Assembly: GCA_964505725.1 (NCBI GenBank)
Contig: CAZDJK010000048.1
Span: forward strand, 1-64,000
Source: CAVRJC01 sp964505725
Lineage (GTDB): Bacteria > Actinomycetota > Acidimicrobiia > IMCC26256 > DASPTH01
Length of the DNA stretch: 64,000 bases
Direction of reading: 5' to 3'
Both the position numbers and the translations under genes were made by a program. The notes below the pieces were generated by a model. The model was not told the DNA's origin. It searched no databases and saw only the letters and a list, made by a program, of their open reading frames with translations. Positions 8,488-17,000 of this stretch are shown here, in pieces. Position 1 is the first letter of the stretch. The number at the start of each line of letters is the position of its first letter.

Positions 8488-8493
8488 GCGGCG

Positions 8494-8499
8494 AGGATA
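8494..8499 (-). promoter_or_regulatory. -10 hexamer, leaderless promoter of the PH-SHOCT gene
   Basis: TATCCT on the minus strand, 6 nt before the ATG at 8487; no Shine-Dalgarno between them. Confidence 0.5.
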
Positions 8500-8871
8500 C
8501 GCGGATGCCCGAGTGGGCCGGTGTCTGCGCGCTCACGCCGATCGTGCGGCGACGTCGGGATCGTCCCGGGAAGTGCCCCTTGCTTTCGGGATCTCGCATC
8601 CGTACGATGCGGAGACCGGCGAACGCGAGCCTGGTGCCGGCGGCATGTCCCACCCGGGGCGGCAGCCAAAGACAGGTGCGCGGGATCCGGGACGGCGAAC
8701 GAGCCGGGCGGGACCACCCCCGCCGGGAGCGGGAGCCGGAGGCCACGGTCGGTGCCCGACCCGGGGCGACCCGGGGGAGCAGCGCAGCCGGTGGCGCCGT
8801 CCTCCGGGCGGCGACGCCGAGCGGTGCTCCGAGGTGCCGGCGAGCCGAGCGATCGGCACGTGGTCGGGAAG

Positions 8872-8919
8872 GGCCCCGAGGAGCTCGGAGCTGCGACGCA
8901 GCGAAGACTACTCGGGGCC
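8872..8919. repeat. Nested perfect stem-loop (9-bp outer, 5-bp inner)
   Basis: Outer arms GGCCCCGAG (8872-8880) and CTCGGGGCC (8911-8919) pair perfectly; inside is GCTGC-GAC-GCAGC. It sits about 100 nt before the uvrD2-like start and could be a terminator-like or structured-RNA element. Confidence 0.5.
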
Positions 8920-9007
8920 TTCCTGATTCCCGGCTGCCAGCGCTCACCGCGCCGCCCGCGAACCGGCCTTCGACTGCGCATCCCGCATAGCCGTCGTACC
9001 CCTTCGG

Positions 9008-9013
9008 TATGTT
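9008..9013 (+). promoter_or_regulatory. -10 hexamer, leaderless promoter of the uvrD2-like gene
   Basis: TATGTT ends 8 nt before the ATG at 9022. It decides the start against a much longer in-frame extension that has no helicase similarity. Confidence 0.45.
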
Positions 9014-9021
9014 TCGCCGCG

Positions 9022-11109
9022 ATGTCCGACGACCCGCTCCTGCGAGGCCTCGACCCCACCCAGCGGGAGGCGGTCACCAGCGGGGCGAAGCCGCTCGGCA
9101 TCCTCGCCGGTGCCGGCTCCGGCAAGACCCGCGTGGTCACGCGGCGCATCGCCTGGCGGGCACGCGAGCGCTCGCTCGACGCGGGGCACGTGCTCGCGGT
9201 CACCTTCACGCGCAAGGCCGCCGGCGAGCTGCGCGAGCGGCTCGCCCGTCTCGGCGTTTCGGGTCACGTCACCGCGGGGACCTTCCACGCGGTCGCGCTC
9301 GGACAGCTCCGCCAGCACGCGCGCGACACCGGCCGGGCGGCGCCCGTCGTGCTGGAGCGCAAGGCGCGGTTGCTCGTGCCGCTCCTCCCGGCTCGCGGAC
9401 GGGACGCCGGGCTCGCGGCCGCCGAGGTCGCGTCGGAGATCGAGTGGGCGAAGGCACGTCTCGTCGCGCCTGGCGACTACGAGGCCGCGGTCACCCTGGC
9501 CGATCGCACCCCCCCGCGCCCGGCGGCCGAGGTCGCCTCCATCTACCGCGCCTACGAACGCGAGAAGCGCAAGCGTGGAGTGGTCGACTTCGACGACCTG
9601 ATCCACCAGTGCGCGGACACGCTCGAGCGCGACCCCGCGTTCGGGGACGCGCAACGCTGGCGGTTCCGCCACCTCTTCGTCGACGAATTCCAGGACGCGA
9701 GCGCCGCCCAGTTCCGGTTGCTCCGCGCCTGGCTCGGCGACCGCGACGACCTGTGCGTCGTCGGCGACGGCGACCAGGCGGTGTACGGATTCGCCGGCGC
9801 CGACCCCACCTATCTCACACGGTTCACGGCCGTCTTCCCCCGGGCCCGCTATCCCGACGTCGCCGTGGTGGCGCTGGGATGCAACTACCGCTCGTCGCCC
9901 CAGATCGTCGCGGCCGCGGGCGCGGTGCTCGGCGCGGGCGGACGGCACCGGCGGCCACCGCGGGCGTCGCGGCCCGACGGCCCCGAGCCGACGGTGACCG
10001 CCTATGAGTCCGACGACGCAGAGGCGCGCGGCGTCGCCACCGCGTTGCGGGCCGCGCACCAGCCGGGCACGCGATGGTCGCGCTCGGCCGTCCTGTACCG
10101 GGTCAACGCGCAGTCGGCGCTCCTCGAGGAGGCCCTGGCGCGAGCAGGGGTGCCGTTCCGCGTACGCGGAGGCCAGCGGTTCGTCGACCGCGCCGAGGTC
10201 AGGGTCGCGCTCGACACGCTCCGCGAGCTCGCGCGCGCGGCGCCGACACGGCCGTTCTCCGAGCACCTCACCGACCTCGCCGCCGAGCCCGAGGGGTCGG
10301 AGGAACGACGCGAGCACGTGGACGCGCTCGTCCGCCTGGGCCACGAGTACCTGGAAACCGAGGGCTCGGCAGGCGTACCGTCGGGCTCCGTCGACGGGTT
10401 CGTCGGCTTCCTCCATGCGACGTTGCGCGGAGAGGACGCCGACGCGTCCACCGGTGGCGACGCCGTCGAGCTCCTCACCTTCCATCGGGCCAAGGGCCTC
10501 GAGTTCGACACCGTGTTCGTCACCGGCGTCGAGCGGGGACTGGTTCCGATCTCGCACGCCCGGACCCCTGCCGCGCTCGACGAGGAGCAGCGCCTCCTGT
10601 ACGTCGCGGTGAGCCGCGCCGAGCGCGCCCTCCACGTCAGCTGGGCGCGTCACCGCACCGTCGGCGCGCGGGTCGTCGGCCGGCGCCCGAGCCCGTGGCT
10701 CGCGCTGATCGAACGCGCGGTCGCGCCGCCCACGACCGAGGGGCCGGGCGACGCACGCGCTGCGATCGCCGACGCGCGCGACCGCGTCACCCGCGCCGGC
10801 GGGCGCGCGGCGCGGGACCGCGTCGCGGTCGACGCGGCCGACGCCGGTCTGCTCGATGCGCTAGTCGAGTGGAGACGGAAGCTGTCGCGCGCCGCCAACG
10901 TCCCGGCCTACGTGATCTTCGCCAACAGCACGCTCGCCGAGATCGCCTCCGCGCGCCCGAGCAGCCACCGGGCGCTGCTCGCGGTCAACGGTGTCGGCCC
11001 GGTCAAGGCGGAACGCTACGGCGACGACGTCCTCGGGATCGTCGCCTCGTCGCCCACGCCGCCGGCCGCCCCGAGGGCGGGATCCCGGGGCATCACGGGC
11101 GGCGGTTGA
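9022..11109 (+). CDS. UvrD-family DNA helicase with C-terminal HRDC domain (UvrD2-like)
   Basis: A 695-residue SF1A 3'-5' helicase. Motifs in order: LDPTQREAV (Q motif), LAGAGSGKT (Walker A, about residue 32), VTFTRKAAGELRER (Ia), DEFQD (Walker B, near 222), GDGDQAVYGFAGAD (III), GCNYRSS (IV), LLTFHRAKGLEFD (V, near 492) and EEQRLLYVAVSRA (VI). Residues about 615-690 form an HRDC domain (VEWRRKLSRAANVPAYVIF). This layout matches mycobacterial UvrD2, although the tetracysteine element described there is not seen. Role: unwinding in DNA repair. The longer reading upstream is rejected because it crosses galK and the gap. Confidence 0.93.
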   Translation: MSDDPLLRGLDPTQREAVTSGAKPLGILAGAGSGKTRVVTRRIAWRARERSLDAGHVLAVTFTRKAAGELRERLARLGVSGHVTAGTFHAVALGQLRQHARDTGRAAPVVLERKARLLVPLLPARGRDAGLAAAEVASEIEWAKARLVAPGDYEAAVTLADRTPPRPAAEVASIYRAYEREKRKRGVVDFDDLIHQCADTLERDPAFGDAQRWRFRHLFVDEFQDASAAQFRLLRAWLGDRDDLCVVGDGDQAVYGFAGADPTYLTRFTAVFPRARYPDVAVVALGCNYRSSPQIVAAAGAVLGAGGRHRRPPRASRPDGPEPTVTAYESDDAEARGVATALRAAHQPGTRWSRSAVLYRVNAQSALLEEALARAGVPFRVRGGQRFVDRAEVRVALDTLRELARAAPTRPFSEHLTDLAAEPEGSEERREHVDALVRLGHEYLETEGSAGVPSGSVDGFVGFLHATLRGEDADASTGGDAVELLTFHRAKGLEFDTVFVTGVERGLVPISHARTPAALDEEQRLLYVAVSRAERALHVSWARHRTVGARVVGRRPSPWLALIERAVAPPTTEGPGDARAAIADARDRVTRAGGRAARDRVAVDAADAGLLDALVEWRRKLSRAANVPAYVIFANSTLAEIASARPSSHRALLAVNGVGPVKAERYGDDVLGIVASSPTPPAAPRAGSRGITGGG

Positions 11110-11165
11110 CGGTCCCGTCGGCAGGCGGCACCATCGCGCCAGCAGCGACGGAGGAGGCTGGTGCG

Positions 11166-11474
11166 ATGTGGCGTTCGACCCTTCCGCTCTTCCCGACCGA
11201 CGACGGGTGGCCCTACCCCGACGCCACCCGTCTCGTTGACCTCGCCTCCGACGACGACGTCGACCTCGACCTGCTCGAGCTCCGGGCCGATCCGCACGTG
11301 TACGCCGACCTCACGGAGTGGGAGTACTTCGCGGTCGCGCACCGCTACGGACTGCACGGGCCCGAGTGCTCGATGAAGGAGCTCGCGCTGGCACTCGACT
11401 GCTCGCACGCGGAGGCCCGCGACCTCCTCGGCGCCGCGCTCGACAAGCTGCGGCGGCGGCTCCTCTCGCCGTAG
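11166..11474 (+). CDS. Small protein with sigma-region-4-like helix-turn-helix
   Basis: This 102-residue acidic protein ends in SMKELALALDCSHAEARDLL followed by a basic helix (DKLRRRLLSP), closely resembling the sigma-70 region 4 HTH that reads the -35 element. There is no region 2, so it is not a complete sigma factor. The N-terminal 60 residues are Asp-rich with WPYPDATRLVDL. GGAGGAGG about 8 nt upstream fixes the ATG. It follows the uvrD2-like gene by 56 nt on the same strand. It may be an RNA-polymerase-binding or DNA-binding regulator; the function is inferred. Confidence 0.75.
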   Translation: MWRSTLPLFPTDDGWPYPDATRLVDLASDDDVDLDLLELRADPHVYADLTEWEYFAVAHRYGLHGPECSMKELALALDCSHAEARDLLGAALDKLRRRLLSP

Positions 11475-11504
11475 CCGGCCGGCGCCTCCCGATGGCGGCC
11501 GGGA

Positions 11505-12863
11505 TCAGGCGCCGGGGAAGCGGTCGACACGGCGCAGCGCCGGGAACCACGTCCACCACAGACCCGCGACCGCGATGGTGGCGACCCCGCCGAGCGCGAC
11601 CGCGCCGGCGGTGCCGAGCAGCTGCCCCGCCACGCCCGACTCGAACGCGCCGAGCTCGTTCGACGCGCCGATGAAGACGTTCTCGACCGCGAGGACGCGG
11701 CCACGCGTCTCGTTGGGGGTGACGAGCGGGACGAGCGTCGCGCGGATGAACACGCTGATCGCGTCGGCACCCGACGCCGCGAGCAGCGCGACGAACGCGA
11801 CCGCAAAGCTCGTGGTGACCCCGAGCACGACGGTGAACACCCCGAACAGGGCCACGACCACGAGCAAGGTGATCCCGATGTGGCGCTGTACCGGTCTCCA
11901 GGCGAGGTAGAGCGTCACCAGCGCGGCGCCGATCCCCACCGAGGCGCGGAGCCACCCGAGACCGACCGCGCCGACACCCAGGCGGTCCTCCGCGATGGCC
12001 GGGAGCAGCGCGACCGCGCCACCGAAGAGGACCGCGAAGAGATCGAGCGAGATGGCGCCGAGCAGCACCGGTTGGCGGCGGATGAACCGCAGGCCTTCCA
12101 TCGCGTCGTGCAGCGTCGCGCGCGGCGGCGGCGCGACCATCACGCCGACCTCCGCCGGCTCGACCCCGGCCTCGAGCAGGGCGTCCTCGGTGATGTGGTC
12201 GACGTGGTCGACGCGGTCGACGGGCAGGTCGGCGGCCGACCGGCCCGTGACCGGGGCGTCCTCCGCCGGTCGCCCGGAAGAATCGAGCGTGTGAGCCATC
12301 ATCACCGCGACCGCCGACACCACGAGTGCGCCGACGGCGAAGACGAAGGGCAGCGTGATGTGCACGACATAGAGGAAGCCGCCGATCACCGGCCCCGCGA
12401 TCGCCGCGAGCTGCCACGCCGCGGAGCGGCGCACCATGAGCCATGGCACCGCAGGTTCCGCGACGATGTCTGGCGGGAGCGCGCGCGTGGCCGGGGTCGC
12501 GAACGCGCGGGCAGTGCCGAACACGATCACGAGCAGGAAGATGGGCGTTGCCGACGTCGGATGGGAGCTCGCGTACCAGCCGAGCGCGGCGGCGGCGCAC
12601 GCCTGGCCGAGCAGTCCGACCGCCGAAAGCATGCGGCGGTCGACGCGGTCGGCGAGCGTGCCGGACACGAGCACGAGCAGGGCTGCGGGCGCGAACTCGG
12701 CGAGGCCGAGGAGGCCGAGGTCGAGCTCGCTCCCGGTGAGGTCGAACACCTGCTTGCCGAGAACGGTGGTGAGCGCGGTGGCCGCCATCGACGCGCCGAG
12801 CACCGACACCAGGAACGCCACGACCGACGGTGTCCAGCGGCGCTCCCGACCGGCGCGGGCCAT
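11505..12863 (-). CDS. MFS transporter (MFS_3/EntS-like)
   Basis: A 452-residue major facilitator with 12 predicted transmembrane segments. LVSGTLADRVDRRML between helices 2 and 3 is the MFS motif A region, and FGTARAFATPATRALPPDIV is typical of the MFS_3 group that contains enterobactin exporter EntS and macrolide efflux proteins. The central loop between helices 6 and 7 (about residues 195-250) is unusually acidic and His/Asp-rich (VDRVDHVDHITEDALLEAG). The substrate is unknown. TAGGGT (12870-12875, reverse strand) ends 6 nt before the ATG. Confidence 0.88.
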   Translation of the reverse strand: MARAGRERRWTPSVVAFLVSVLGASMAATALTTVLGKQVFDLTGSELDLGLLGLAEFAPAALLVLVSGTLADRVDRRMLSAVGLLGQACAAAALGWYASSHPTSATPIFLLVIVFGTARAFATPATRALPPDIVAEPAVPWLMVRRSAAWQLAAIAGPVIGGFLYVVHITLPFVFAVGALVVSAVAVMMAHTLDSSGRPAEDAPVTGRSAADLPVDRVDHVDHITEDALLEAGVEPAEVGVMVAPPPRATLHDAMEGLRFIRRQPVLLGAISLDLFAVLFGGAVALLPAIAEDRLGVGAVGLGWLRASVGIGAALVTLYLAWRPVQRHIGITLLVVVALFGVFTVVLGVTTSFAVAFVALLAASGADAISVFIRATLVPLVTPNETRGRVLAVENVFIGASNELGAFESGVAGQLLGTAGAVALGGVATIAVAGLWWTWFPALRRVDRFPGA

Positions 12864-12869
12864 CGCCGG

Positions 12870-12875
12870 ACCCTA
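12870..12875 (-). promoter_or_regulatory. -10 hexamer, leaderless promoter of the MFS gene
   Basis: TAGGGT on the minus strand, 6 nt before the ATG at 12863. Confidence 0.45.
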
Positions 12876-12951
12876 TCCACAGCCGCGCCGACCCGCGTCG
12901 CCTTTCACGCCGCACGCCGGACTGCGGGCGCCCGCCAACCGGAGCGCACGC

Positions 12952-13440
12952 TCAGCAGGCGCCCCACAAGCCGCGGTGACGCCGCCCCGCCGCGAGCTCC
13001 TCCTGCAACATGCCGCGCGCGTAGGCGTGGTTGGGCTCGATCACGAGTAGCCGGGCGTACCCGCGTTCGAGCAGGACGTCCTCGAAGCGCCGACCGCGCA
13101 CGTACACGTATGCGAGCCGCCTCCCGTACACGTCGCGTCGTACGACGTCGTCCTCGAGCTCGACGAGGCGCCCCTCGAGATGGCGCTCGGTGAACGTCGA
13201 GGCCTCCGGTCCGTAGCACTGCACCGGCTTGCGGGGATGGTGCGTCTCGGGCGTGTCGACTCCGAGGAGCCGCACCGTGTCACGGTACGAGCCGCGCGCC
13301 ACCTCGATCGTGTCACCGTCGAGGACGCGCACGACCCGGTACTGCTCGTGTGCCGTTCGCCGTTGCACCCCTGCCCACCACCCCGCGACCGAGGCGGCGG
13401 CCAGGACGGTGACCACGACCACGGCCCGGGATCGGACCAT
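12952..13440 (-). CDS. Secreted or membrane-anchored thermonuclease-like protein
   Basis: A 162-residue staphylococcal-nuclease-fold protein. An N-terminal hydrophobic helix (AVVVVTVLAAASVAGWWAG) serves as signal or anchor. VVRVLDGDTIEV starts the SNase domain, VRLLGVDTPET gives the calcium-binding Asp and catalytic Arg/Glu, and DVYGRRLAYVYV supplies the second Arg. The family cleaves DNA and RNA outside the cytoplasm with calcium. A cysteine at the C-terminus (GLWGAC) and one mid-domain could form a disulfide. TACCGT (13447-13452, reverse strand) is 6 nt before the ATG. Confidence 0.92.
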   Translation of the reverse strand: MVRSRAVVVVTVLAAASVAGWWAGVQRRTAHEQYRVVRVLDGDTIEVARGSYRDTVRLLGVDTPETHHPRKPVQCYGPEASTFTERHLEGRLVELEDDVVRRDVYGRRLAYVYVRGRRFEDVLLERGYARLLVIEPNHAYARGMLQEELAAGRRHRGLWGAC

Positions 13441-13446
13441 GGGCGC

Positions 13447-13452
13447 ACGGTA
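13447..13452 (-). promoter_or_regulatory. -10 hexamer, leaderless promoter of the nuclease gene
   Basis: TACCGT on the minus strand, 6 nt before the ATG at 13440. Confidence 0.45.
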
Positions 13453-13532
13453 CCGGAGGGGTGTGACATCGACCGACGACGCCGCGAGGATGGCCCGGTT
13501 CCGGCGGGCGGCGCCGATAGGGTTGCCTGTCC

Positions 13533-14075
13533 ATGCGTCGCGCCCGGTGGATCGCGCTCGGCCTCGTGGTCCTGGTGCTGGCGGGCGCGGTCGTGCTCGC
13601 CGTTCTCGAGCGACCCGAGCTCGACGACGATCGCAGCGCGGTGAGCTCGGCGTGGGCCCCGCTCCGGGCGCCGCTCCTCGCCCGCTACGACAAGCTCGGC
13701 TCCGCGCTGGGCGCGTTCGCGTTCGCCGGCGGCGCGGACCGGGCCGTGGCGAAGGACCTGCGTACCGCGCTGTCGCATTGGGCCGCGGCGACGAAGCACC
13801 ACGACGTCGCGGCCGAGGTCGCGGCCGCGGACGACCTGGAGGCCCAGGGAACGCGCCTCCGGGCGAACGTGCTGGGCTCCCAGCGGCTGAAGGAGCTGAC
13901 TCCCCTCACCGACGCGGTCGCCGCGTTCGACGCCGCAGCGCCGCCACCCGCCCTGGTCGACGCCTACAACCACAAGGTCAAGGCGTACCAGGACGCGCGC
14001 ACGAGCACTGCGGGCGCGCCCGTCGCGCGCGTGCTCGGCTTCGGCGAGCGCCCGGCGCTCGTGCTCGGGAGCTGA
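13533..14075 (+). CDS. LemA-like membrane-anchored protein
   Basis: A 180-residue protein with one N-terminal transmembrane helix (WIALGLVVLVLAGAVVLAVL) and an all-helical exterior. The ending (VDAYNHKVKAYQDART, then RVLGFGERPALVL) resembles the C-terminal motif of LemA-family proteins, where YN...V..YN precedes a GF motif. LemA proteins are four-helix bundles at the outer face of the membrane with no agreed function. Similarity is confined to the C-terminal half, so the assignment is moderate. TAGGGT (13518-13523) precedes the ATG by 9 nt. Confidence 0.65.
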   Translation: MRRARWIALGLVVLVLAGAVVLAVLERPELDDDRSAVSSAWAPLRAPLLARYDKLGSALGAFAFAGGADRAVAKDLRTALSHWAAATKHHDVAAEVAAADDLEAQGTRLRANVLGSQRLKELTPLTDAVAAFDAAAPPPALVDAYNHKVKAYQDARTSTAGAPVARVLGFGERPALVLGS

Positions 14076-14078
14076 CGC

Positions 14079-17000
14079 TCAGCGCGCCGCGCCGAGCGTC
14101 GCCTCGTTCACCCGCTCGATGCGGGCCACCTCGCCCAGCGGAGCGACGCGCCAGAACGTGCTGCCGACCTCGTCCCAACGTTCGAGCAGCTCGCGGGCCA
14201 CGGTGGAGCCGGTGAGCTCGGCATGGGTCACGATCAGGTTACGCAGCTCGCGCTCGTGCTCCTCGCGCACGCGCGCGGCCTCGACGAGCTGACGGTTGAG
14301 GCGGATCGCGAGCGAGCCCTCGGGATCGCGCACGTACACGCTGCCGCCGGTCATGCCCGCGCCGAGGTTGTAACCGAACTCGCCCAGGATCACGACCCGG
14401 CCGCCGGTCATGTACTCGCACGCGTGGTCGCCCGTGCCCTCCACGACCGCGTCGGCCCCGCTGTTGCGCACGCAGAAGCGCTCGCCCACCCGGCCGGCGA
14501 CGAACAGCTGGCCGCCCGTTGCTCCGTACAGCACCGTGTTGCCGGCGAGCACCGGGCTGCCGGCGTCGTCCGCCGGTGCCCGGACCACGACCCGTCCGCC
14601 GCCCATGCCCTTCCCGAGGTAGTCGTTGGCCTCGCCCACGAGCTCGAGCTCCACGCCGTCAGCCAGGAACGCCCCGAAGCTCTGGCCCGCGGACCCGGTG
14701 AAGCGGGCGGTCACCCGACCCGGCGGGAGACGGCTGCCGAACTCGAGCCCGACCGCGCCGCCGAGCGACGCGCCGACCGTCCGGTCGGCGTTGCCGATCT
14801 CGTAGTCGAGCTCCATCTCGGACCCCTCCAGGAGCGCGCCGAAGGCGTCGTCGAGCAGGCGCGCGTCGAGCGCCGAACGCGGCCGCTGGATCGGCGAGCC
14901 CGCGACGTAGTGACGCGTCGCGCCCGGGTCGGCCGGCGGCTCGAGCAGGGGTGACAGGTCGATGGCGTCGGCGCGCGGGTCACCGGTGCGGCGCTGGCGC
15001 AACAGCTCGACCCGTCCGATCGCCTCGTCGAGGGACCGCAGACCCAGTGAGGCGAGGATCTGGCGCACCTCCTCGCCGATGAACACCATGTACGTCGCGA
15101 CGCTCTCGGGCGTCCCCGCGAACTTGGCCCGGAGGTTGGGGCGTTGCGTCGCGATGCCGGTGGGACAGGTGTCGCGGTGGCACGCCCGCACCATGATGCA
15201 GCCCTCGGCGAGCATCGCCGCGGTGCCGAACGAGTACTCGTCGGCACCCAGCAGCGCGGCCACCACCACGTCACGCCCGGTCTTGAACCCGCCGTCGGTG
15301 CGCACCCGGACGCGGTCGCGCAGCCGGTTGGCGACGAGCTCCTGGTGGGTCTCCGCGACGCCCAGCTCCCACGGCAGCCCCGCGTTCTTGATCGACGACA
15401 ACGGCGACGCGCCGGTGCCGCCGTTCGAGCCCGAGATCTGCACCACGTCGGCGAGTGCCTTCACGACCCCCGCGGCGATGGTCCCGACGCCCGACTCGGC
15501 GACGAGCTTCACCGACACGTCGACCACCGGGTTCACCTGCTTCAGGTCGTAGATGAGCTGCGCAAGATCCTCGATGGAGTAGATGTCGTGGTGGGGCGGG
15601 GGTGAGATGAGCCCCACTCCGGGCTGGGTGTGGCGCAGCCGGGCGATCTCGCCGCTCACCTTGTGGCCGGGGAGCTGCCCGCCCTCGCCCGGCTTGGAGC
15701 CCTGGGCGATCTTGATGTTGAGCTCGTCGGCGAACACGCAGTACTCGGGCGTCACGCCGAAGCGGCCGGACGCGATCTGCTTGATCCGCGAGTTGCGGTC
15801 GCGCGCGGTCCCGCGCGTGCGGAAGCGCGCCGGGTCCTCGCCGCCCTCGCCGCAATTGCTCTTGCCGCCGACCATGTTCATGGCGATGGCGAGGGTCTCG
15901 TGCGCCTCCGCCGACAACGAACCGTGCGACATCGCACCGGTCGAGAAGCGGGCGGTGATGCGCTCGACCGGCTCCACCTCCTCGAGCGCGACCGGCGGCC
16001 CCGATGGCACCAGCTCCAGCAGGTCGTGCAGCTCGTTGACCGGGCGTGACCCGACGAGCTTGCTGAACTGCTCGTACAGCTCGGTCCGGCGGTCGGTGAC
16101 CGCGCGTTGCAGCAGGTGCGCGGCGAGCTTGTCGGCCGGATCCGCGGGCGGCAGCGGCTCGCCGGCGTCCCGGGCGTCGAGGAAGATCACGCGCCCGTGC
16201 TCGGCGACAGGCGCGAGCGGCACGTCGTCGAACTTCGTGCGTTCCGCGCGTTCGCGCGCACCCGCCTTTCGTGCCCGGCTGCGCGCCAGCACGTCGCCGT
16301 CGTCGGCCTCCTCGTCCTCCGCGTCCACGACGAGGCCGAGTGACGCGTGCAACGCGGCGATCACATCGGGGTTGTTGCCGTGGTACTCGCCGCCGCGCTT
16401 GCGGAAGCGGATGAAACCGGGCTCGTCGAGACGCGGCCGGTCGACGCCGAATGCCGCGCCGTGGCGCGCCAGTGCGTCCGCACCCAGCACCGCGAAGCCG
16501 ACTCCCCCGACGCGCGAATCGGTGCCGCGGAGGCACGCGTCGACGACCTCGGGTCCGAGCCCCACCGCCTCGAAGATCTGCGCACCCCGATAGCCGTCGA
16601 GGGTGGAGATGCCCATCTTCGAGAGGATCTTGAGCACGCCGTCCTCGATCGCGGCCTGCAGCTTCGCCTGCGCCGCCGACGAGATCTCCTCGCCGAGCTC
16701 GTCGCGGTCGGCCATGGCCGCCACGCTCTGGAGCGCGAGCCGCGGGCAGACCGCCTCGGCGCCGTAGCCGAGCAGACAGGCCACCGCGTGCGTGTCGCGC
16801 GCGTCGCCGCTGTCGACGACGATCGACACGTCCTGGCGCCGGTGATCGGCCACCAGCCGGTGGTGCACCGCGCCGGTTGCGAGCAGCGACGGGATCGCGA
16901 CGCGGTCGTCGTCGATCCCGGCGTCCGAGACCACGAGGATGGCCGCGCCGTCGGCGACCGCAGCCGCGGCCGAGTCGGCGAGCCCCCGGAGCCCGCGGGC

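Larger units (their letters stand above)
8488..9021. other. 534-nt gap with several stem-loops, no supported gene
   Basis: The gap lies between the divergent PH-SHOCT and uvrD2-like genes. No reading frame has protein-like composition. Several strong stem-loops are visible: GGCGGG/CCCGCC at 8707-8712/8719-8724, GTGCCG/CGGCAC at 8834-8839/8854-8859, and a perfect 9-bp pair GGCCCCGAG/CTCGGGGCC at 8872-8880/8911-8919 that encloses a GCTGC-GAC-GCAGC hairpin. It may encode a structured RNA or a long leader. I looked for RNase P, tmRNA and SRP RNA signatures and found none. Confidence 0.4.

Noticed and set aside
7621..9021. In-frame extension of the uvrD2-like gene by 467 codons
   Set aside because: It crosses the end of galK and the PH-SHOCT gene and has no protein-like composition; the ATG at 9022 has a -10 hexamer 8 nt upstream.
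8488..9021. RNase P, tmRNA or SRP RNA
   Set aside because: The invariant RNase P segments (AGAGGAAAGTCC, ACAGAAA), tmRNA ends and the SRP GGAAG/AGCAGC loop pair are not found on either strand.
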